Source of the DNA: Streptosporangium lutulentum | GTDB taxonomy: Bacteria; Actinomycetota; Actinomycetes; Streptosporangiales; Streptosporangiaceae | Assembly: GCF_030811455.1 (NCBI RefSeq) | Contig: NZ_JAUSQU010000001.1 | Coordinates: 3,162,001-3,226,000 of the forward strand | Length of the DNA: 64,000 bases | Direction of reading: 5' to 3' | Shown here: positions 59,008 to 64,000 of the stretch, in pieces | Layout: each line of letters begins with the position of its first letter | Numbering within the stretch: position 1 is the stretch's first letter | Translations under genes and position numbers: made by a program | The notes under the pieces: generated by a model | Database searches by the model: none | Told to the model about the DNA's origin: nothing | What the model saw: only the letters and a program-made list of their open reading frames with translations

Positions 59008-59683
59008 CGAGGAGACTCCTTGGCGGGTCGGTTGCGAGAAACATATAGAGGCGTGCAGGGAGTAGCAAGAGCTCGTCATCAGTGATGCAAAAAAGTGACA
59101 GTGAACGGTCGGCTATCGGTCCGTAATATTCCGGCAACCAGGCGAAATACGGACTGACCTGCAGAAACGGGCATACGACGGAGCAGATGATTGATCGTTT
59201 GCATGAAGATGCCCACCGGTGTCGATTTCTTGTGAGGATCTTTAGCGGCGAACTCCGCCGGAGACACCCGCCGACGGCGGTGACCGGGCAACCCGGGCGG
59301 CCGGCACGACGGCCCCGAGATGATCAGGCTGCGACAGGCTTGCAGCCCGGAACGGTCACGGGCCACAACGAACGCGCGACCCGCATGCCCCGCGAGCCGG
59401 ACCGGTCGCGCCGGAAACGGGCCCGCGCCCCGGACCGGTCGGTGGCCGGTGACCGGTCGGTGGCCGGTCGATCAGGAACGGGCCCGCGGAACGGGACGGC
59501 ACCCCGAGGACCGCCGAACCAAGGCCGCCGGACCGGAACGCGTCCGCGGAACGAGACGGCGCCCGGGACCGCCGGACGGCAACGGCCGGCTCGCGGCGGA
59601 CCCGCGGAGCGAGACCGCCGGGCCGGAGCGATCAGGCCGCGGACCGGGGACGGGGTGAGGCCCGGGTGAGGCGGGGGCGGCCT
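59008..59683. other. Region between the binding-protein gene and the LacI gene
   Basis: 59008-59220 is AT-richer and likely holds the operon promoter. From about 59260 to 59680 the DNA is very GC-rich and repetitive, with many CGGACCGG and CCCGCGGA variants, including the 18-bp tandem repeat at 59433-59468. Chance frames here are arginine/proline-rich and not genes. Confidence 0.55.
59433..59468. repeat. Exact tandem 18-bp duplication
   Basis: GACCGGTCGGTGGCCGGT occurs at 59433-59450 and, exactly, at 59451-59468, within the GC-rich repeat-laden spacer. A degenerate repeat around CCCGCGGAACGRGACGGC is present further right. Confidence 0.8.
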
Positions 59684-60706
59684 TCAGGCCGCCAGGGGCT
59701 TGCGGATCGCCGGGGCGGTGGAGGCGCGCACCACCAGTTCGGGTTCGAACAACAGCTCGTCCCCCTGCACGGCGGCCGCGTCGATCTGGGCGATGAGCAG
59801 GTCCACCGCCGCGCGGCCCATCGCGTCGATCGGCTGGCGCACCGTGGTCAGCGGCGGATCGGTGCAGTTCATCAGGGCCGAGTCGTCGTACCCGATCACG
59901 GAGATGTCGCGCGGCACCGTCAGTCCCGCGCGTCTGGCGGCACGTACCGCCCCCAGGGCGAGCAGGTCACTGGCGCAGATGAGGCCGGTGAAGCCCCGCC
60001 GTACCAGCCTGGCGGCGGCGGCGTGTCCCCCCTCCAGCGAGAACATGGCGTGCTCGACGGACTCCGGGCCGAACTCGAGGCCGTGGACCTGCGCGTACGC
60101 GGCGAAGGTGTCCAGCTTGCGGCGGGAGGGCATGTGGTCGGAGGGACCCATCACCATTCCGATGCGTTCGTGCCCGAGGGCTCGCAGGTGCCCGGCCGCC
60201 ATCTCCGCGGCGGCGACGTCGTCGCAGGAGACCTGCGGGAAGCTGAGATGCTCGACCGCGGCGTTCACCAGGACGGTGGGCAGGCGCCGTTCCAGGATCC
60301 GTTCGTAGTGCTCGTGGGAGGCGTCCCCCTGGGCGTACATCCCGCCGGCGAAGACCACCCCCGAGACGTGCTGGGACAGCAGCAGGTCGACGTATTCGGA
60401 CTCCGACACCCCGCCCACGGTCCGGGTGCACAGCACGGAGGTGAAGCCCTGCTGGGCGAGCGCGCCGCCGACGACCTCCGCGAACGCGGGGAAGATCGGG
60501 TTCTGCAACTCGGGGAGAACCAGGCCCACCAGCCGGGCGCGGTCACCGCGCAGGCGGGTCGGGCGCTCGTAGCCGAGGACGTCGAGTGCCGTCAGCACGG
60601 CGTCCCTGGTCGCGTCCGAGACGCCACGCTTGCCGTTGAGCACGCGACTCACCGTCGCCTCGCTCATCCCGACCTTCTTGGCTACCTCAGCAAGCCTGCG
60701 CGTCAT
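59684..60706 (-). CDS. LacI-family transcriptional regulator
   Basis: 340 residues from ATG 60706. The N-terminal LacI HTH (RLAEVAKKVGMSEATVSRVL, then NGKRGVSDATRDAVLTALD, about residues 3-50) precedes a sugar-binding domain with VGLVLPELQNPIFPAFAEVV, ASDLLALGAVRAARRAG and VIGYDDSALMNCTDPPLTTV. It represses the divergently placed or downstream sugar operon until a sugar binds. It is transcribed in the same direction as the ABC operon, about 0.7 kb upstream. A -10-like TATACT lies 10-15 bases before its start. Confidence 0.94.
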   Translation of the reverse strand: MTRRLAEVAKKVGMSEATVSRVLNGKRGVSDATRDAVLTALDVLGYERPTRLRGDRARLVGLVLPELQNPIFPAFAEVVGGALAQQGFTSVLCTRTVGGVSESEYVDLLLSQHVSGVVFAGGMYAQGDASHEHYERILERRLPTVLVNAAVEHLSFPQVSCDDVAAAEMAAGHLRALGHERIGMVMGPSDHMPSRRKLDTFAAYAQVHGLEFGPESVEHAMFSLEGGHAAAARLVRRGFTGLICASDLLALGAVRAARRAGLTVPRDISVIGYDDSALMNCTDPPLTTVRQPIDAMGRAAVDLLIAQIDAAAVQGDELLFEPELVVRASTAPAIRKPLAA

Positions 60707-61142
60707 GGACGCAAGTATACGACAGACTGCGCAAGCATTTACACAAATTTTGCGACCGAGTGTCATACCAAATGGGCAGAACCTCGCACCGGGGGTGCCA
60801 AATGAGAACTCTATGCCCTATTGGGCATAATTTCCGGCGCTTCGGATGGCACTTTTTGATCCTTGGGGGCGCCACCCTCCCTCCGGCGGGGCTGGACCGG
60901 TCCAGGTACCCCGGACTCGCGACGTGAGGGTGACGAATATCACCCAGTTCTTTGCCATATAAGCATGAAATATTGCAGATATATGGCCGATCTTCTATGG
61001 GATAGGCATCGCCTGGTTCCGGAGCTTTGTCGAAACAGCGGCATCACCCTGTCCCTGACCAGGGGCAAGGCCATGGGTCAGGAGACCCGGACGAGCGCGG
61101 ACGCGACTCGGGACGAGGGGGGAAGCGCGCCGCGCGGAGACA
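60707..61142. other. Intergenic region upstream of the LacI gene
   Basis: About 430 bases, unusually AT-rich in places, with no gene. It contains TGCGCAA-type motifs near the LacI start (CGCAA...TTGCG spaced 15 bases at 60730-60754, possible operator), the hairpin at 60812-60829 and the palindrome TGGACCGGTCCA near 60893. Confidence 0.5.
60812..60829. terminator. Short perfect palindrome
   Basis: TATGCCC and GGGCATA flank a TATT loop, followed by ATTT. It may be a weak terminator or an operator. Confidence 0.4.
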
Positions 61143-61502
61143 TCACCCCTGGTCCGGCGGCGGCTGCCATGATCCGGCCGGCGAGCGCACGTAGCGACCG
61201 GGCTCGAACCGCCCCGTCCGCAAGACGATCTCCAACACCAACGTCAGGTCGAGGAGCAGTCCGTCATAGCGGGACTCGGCGGCCGGATCGTGCGCGCCGT
61301 CGGTCCGGCCGTCCACGGTGGCGGCGATGTCGCCGTACACGTCCAGGCTTCCGAACGGCGTCCAGCGGTCCAGGCCGGGAGCCCCGCCCACCCCCTCCGA
61401 GCCCTCCCACGTGATGCGCGCGCGGCGCAGCAACGCGAGGTGCTCCGGCAGGACATCGAACGGGAACTCCTCGGTCATCTCCAGCGGGCCTCGATAGGTC
61501 AT
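61143..61502 (-). CDS. Conserved small protein of unknown function
   Basis: 119 residues from ATG 61502. The composition is ordinary and the pattern LPEHLALLRRARITWEGSEG, WTPFGSLDVYGDIAATVDG and LTLVLEIVLRTGRFEPGRYV recalls a family seen widely in actinomycetes, with a helical start, a glycine/aspartate-rich middle and a helical end. I cannot name a function. It lies between the LacI gene and an IS5 remnant. Confidence 0.65.
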   Translation of the reverse strand: MTYRGPLEMTEEFPFDVLPEHLALLRRARITWEGSEGVGGAPGLDRWTPFGSLDVYGDIAATVDGRTDGAHDPAAESRYDGLLLDLTLVLEIVLRTGRFEPGRYVRSPAGSWQPPPDQG

Positions 61503-61522
61503 ACCGCCATCCTGCCATCTGA

Positions 61523-61855
<333 letters not shown>

Positions 61856-61869
61856 CCGTGGAACGCGGA

Positions 61870-62271
61870 TCAGGCAACCGAGCGGATCTTCCCCTCGGTC
61901 ACCCGACGCAGCGTCGCCGCCAACCGGTCGCGTGCCTCGATCTGGACGGCAATGCGCTCATCAAGGACGGCGAGGCGATCCAGCGCGATCTGAATTCCCC
62001 TGTCCGACGGTGGCGCGGCCACCACGTCACCATCCAGGCACGGCAGGAACGCACGGACATCTCCCAGGGTGAGACCGGCGACCAGCAAATGGCGGATGTT
62101 ACGGACCCGCACCACCACGTCCTCGTCGTAGATCCGGTAGCCGTTGGGTGCCCGTCTGGAGGTGATCAACCCCTCATCCTCGTAGTGCCGAAGCGCACGC
62201 GCGGTCGTGCCCGTGGCCTGTGCCAACTCGCCGATACGCACCGACCCCACCTCCGCCGCCAGTCCTATCAC
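61870..62271 (-). CDS. MerR-family transcriptional regulator
   Basis: 133 residues from GTG 62271; a GTG ten codons later (VRIGELAQATG) with GGAGG upstream is an alternative. The MerR HTH (VRIGELAQATGTTARALRHY with EDEGLITSRRAPNGYRIYDE) is followed by a long helix and a short tail (ARDRLAATLRRV). The start overlaps the SDR stop by four bases (GTGA at 62268-62271), so SDR and regulator form an operon. It probably senses a substrate related to the SDR. Confidence 0.88.
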   Translation of the reverse strand: MIGLAAEVGSVRIGELAQATGTTARALRHYEDEGLITSRRAPNGYRIYDEDVVVRVRNIRHLLVAGLTLGDVRAFLPCLDGDVVAAPPSDRGIQIALDRLAVLDERIAVQIEARDRLAATLRRVTEGKIRSVA

Positions 62272-63020
62272 GCGACCACCGCCCCGCCGTCCACCGGGAG
62301 CACCACTCCCGTGACGAACGAGGCCTGCGGCGAGGCGAGTTGCGTGATCGCCCACGCCACCTCTTCGGGGCGACCGATCCGTCCCAGCGGCGTGTGGGCC
62401 ATCTGCCACTCCCTGACCGCGGTCATCCGCTCAGGCGACAGCCCTTGATGCTCACCGATCGGGGTATCGATCCCGCCGGGTGCCACCGCGACCACCCGGA
62501 CCCGGCGTGGCGCCAACTCCACCGCCCAGCTACGGGTGAGCAGTTCCAGGGCGACCTTCGTCGCCGCATACACCGAGTTGCCCGGCCAAGCACGCTGCCC
62601 GACCGACGTGCTCACGTTCACAATCACTCCGCCACGAATCTCCAGCGCGGGCAACGCGGCCTGCGCCAGCAGCATCGGCGCGACCAGGTTCGTCGCCATC
62701 TGCGTTTCGATCAAATCCCGGGTCAGCATCCCGAGCGCCGCGCTGCGAACGATCCCCGCGTTGTTGACCAGCACGTCCAACCGGCCGTGTGAATCCATGA
62801 CGCCGCGCACGATCTTCTCCGCGGCATCCTCGGCGGTGACGTCAGCGATCACCGGATGGATGCTGTCATAGCCGGTCGCGACCTCCGCCAGCGGCTCCGC
62901 CCTGCGGCCCACCGCCACTACCTGCGCGCCTTTGCCCGCGAACATCCGCGCCGTCGCACGGCCGATGCCCGTGCCGGCTCCGGTAACGATAACCACCATG
63001 TCCTGCAGTGAGCTGTCCAT
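62268..63020 (-). CDS. Short-chain dehydrogenase/reductase
   Basis: 250 residues from ATG 63020. Cofactor motif TGAGTGIGRATARMFAGKG (about 14-32), NNAGIVRSAAL, catalytic serine VSTSVGQR and YAATKVALELLTRSW for tyrosine/lysine. The tail GRIGRPEEVAWAITQLASPQ and GAVVA match the classical fold. Substrate unknown. Its stop overlaps the start of the MerR gene downstream. Confidence 0.93.
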   Translation of the reverse strand: MDSSLQDMVVIVTGAGTGIGRATARMFAGKGAQVVAVGRRAEPLAEVATGYDSIHPVIADVTAEDAAEKIVRGVMDSHGRLDVLVNNAGIVRSAALGMLTRDLIETQMATNLVAPMLLAQAALPALEIRGGVIVNVSTSVGQRAWPGNSVYAATKVALELLTRSWAVELAPRRVRVVAVAPGGIDTPIGEHQGLSPERMTAVREWQMAHTPLGRIGRPEEVAWAITQLASPQASFVTGVVLPVDGGAVVA

Positions 63021-63456
63021 GCGAGAAATCTTCAGACCATGACGCCAATGACAAGGTCAAGACGGCCGACACTTTTCCCGGCCGAACTACACATCAGCCA
63101 CTACACCGACTTCTGAAACACGCCCTGGGCTCGGATGCGCTGTGGCTCATTGGGGATGCCGATTCCTTCAGGAGGCCGAACAACTCGTCGATCCGTCCGC
63201 CGACGACGGAGCGCAGGTGCGCGGCGAGACAGTCCCAATCTTCGTGCGTCGGTGCTTGTCCGGGTGGCAGAGCGGTGAGTGCTTCTCGGATTTCGGCTGA
63301 CGGCCGTCGTCGATGACTTCATCATCGCCATCGCGCCGCCGTCCGCACAGTGCGACCTGGGTTTCGGCGACGTCGAACGACCAAGGAACGTCGCACCAGG
63401 CGTGTTCACAAATCAGCTCCAGGCTGTCCGAGTTGAATGCCATCATGTGGGACGTG
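63021..63456. other. Intergenic region with a possible decayed gene
   Basis: A minus-strand frame (about 63305 down to 63110) reads AEIREALTALPPGQAPTHED and LAAHLRSVVGGRIDELFGLL without a start, perhaps the 3' end of an old gene. TTGACC with a possible dyad at 63040-63060 (minus strand) could be the MerR-type promoter of the SDR operon. Nothing else is supported. Confidence 0.4.
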
Positions 63457-63957
63457 ATGAACGAAACGGACGTATTGAAAGTGCTTGACGCCCTGGAGGA
63501 GGCCGATCTCACGGCCTGGGTCGACGGCGGATGGGGCATCGACGCTCTCGTCGGCCAGACGACGCGGGAGCATTCGGATCTTGATCTGGTTATATCATTG
63601 CCGCAGGTGGAGGCCGTTCGGATGGTCCTGGGCCGGCTCGGATATGACCGCCTTCTTCGGGACTGGCCGCCGGCCGCCGTCGCCGTCGCCGATGCGCGAG
63701 GACGTGAGATCGACCTGCATCCAATCACCCCTGCCCCTGACGGCGGCGGAACACAAGCGCAGCCCGACGGGAGTTCCTTCTACTATCCACCTCCCGTCCG
63801 AGGCATGATCAAAGATCGTCCGGTCTCCTGCGTCGATGCCTCGACACAGGTTCGTTGTCATCTTGGTTACCAACCTTCGGAGAAGGACCACCAGGACATG
63901 CTCCGCTTGCATGCAGCGACCGGGGTGGAACTCCCGGCCCGATTTCAGCCGCGCTGA
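63457..63957 (+). CDS. Nucleotidyltransferase of the aminoglycoside/lincosamide type
   Basis: 166 residues from ATG 63457 (GGGA five bases upstream); ATG 63445 would add four. The signature GGWGIDALVGQTTREHSDLD (about residues 24-43) is the nucleotide-binding and metal-binding motif of ANT(2'')/LinA-like nucleotidyltransferases, with D-x-D metal ligands. It may AMP-modify an antibiotic or another hydroxyl compound. Length and frame are intact. No resistance-gene neighbours are visible at the window end, so the natural substrate is open. Confidence 0.82.
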   Translation: MNETDVLKVLDALEEADLTAWVDGGWGIDALVGQTTREHSDLDLVISLPQVEAVRMVLGRLGYDRLLRDWPPAAVAVADARGREIDLHPITPAPDGGGTQAQPDGSSFYYPPPVRGMIKDRPVSCVDASTQVRCHLGYQPSEKDHQDMLRLHAATGVELPARFQPR

Positions 63958-64000
63958 TCGGTTTCCCACCTCACTTTCGAAACAGGCCTCAGGAGACCCC
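63958..64000. other. End of window, no feature
   Basis: 43 bases after the nucleotidyltransferase stop with nothing recognisable. Confidence 0.6.

Noticed and set aside
59187..59669. Long arginine/proline-rich open frames in the GC-rich spacer
   Set aside because: They follow the repeat structure, have no ribosome-binding site or homology, and their composition is typical of chance frames in this DNA.

Overview
The window is high-GC DNA with the strong GC bias at codon position 3, the ECF sigma, LysR, TetR and XRE regulators and the IS types of a filamentous actinomycete. A Streptosporangiales-type genome is my best guess, from general gene flavour only. Almost nothing is housekeeping. Small regulator-plus-enzyme or regulator-plus-transporter cassettes alternate with insertion sequences and broken genes, which looks like a decaying accessory region or chromosome arm.

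Region 1 (1-12.6 kb) is dominated by mobile DNA. A partial amidase gene is followed by a nested stack. An ISL3-family element (959-7476) has a group II intron inserted 3 bases inside its left terminal repeat. The intron carries an IS256-family element (8-bp duplication). A separate IS3 (3-bp duplication) sits between the ISL3 terminal repeat and its transposase, and the transposase has an in-frame stop. Next come a truncated secreted serine protease with an overlapping small membrane protein, an IS5 remnant, an FAD monooxygenase split by a second IS3, and an epimerase fragment joined head-on to an alpha/beta-hydrolase fragment.

Region 2 (13-29.9 kb) holds mostly intact enzyme/regulator cassettes: a methyltransferase, a hydrolase with a truncated EamA exporter and a divergent LysR, a DUF998-DGPF-ECF42 cluster, an ECF41-type sigma factor with SnoaL and LUD genes that share a near-identical 37-bp promoter, a TetR-SDR pair, a flavin oxidase, SoxR with an FMN reductase, an erythromycin-esterase-like protein lacking the usual motif, and a DHA2 drug exporter.

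Region 3 (29.9-36.5 kb) is a second mobile zone. Pieces of a Tn3-family transposon (transposase C-terminal part, resolvase C-terminal part) flank a compact operon of tyrosine recombinase, small HTH protein and zinc-finger recombinase-like protein. Repeats at 31.0, 34.0, 36.4 and 43.0 kb share a 12-base core and may be ends or attachment sites of this module.

Region 4 (34.4-52.9 kb) has further cassettes: nitroreductase/TetR with a paired palindromic operator, ArsR-SRPBCC-DHFR, an MFS exporter, a TauE permease, GNAT, a third IS3, XRE-SDR, TetR-glycosyltransferase with two 24-bp operators, a broken SDR/MarR pair, a WYL regulator, and DeoR-MFS.

Region 5 (53-64 kb) contains a TauE permease and a carbohydrate operon (binding lipoprotein, two permeases, GH13 alpha-glucosidase, no ATPase) with a LacI regulator upstream. 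It ends with a small conserved protein, an IS5 remnant, an SDR-MerR pair and a nucleotidyltransferase of the antibiotic-modifying type.
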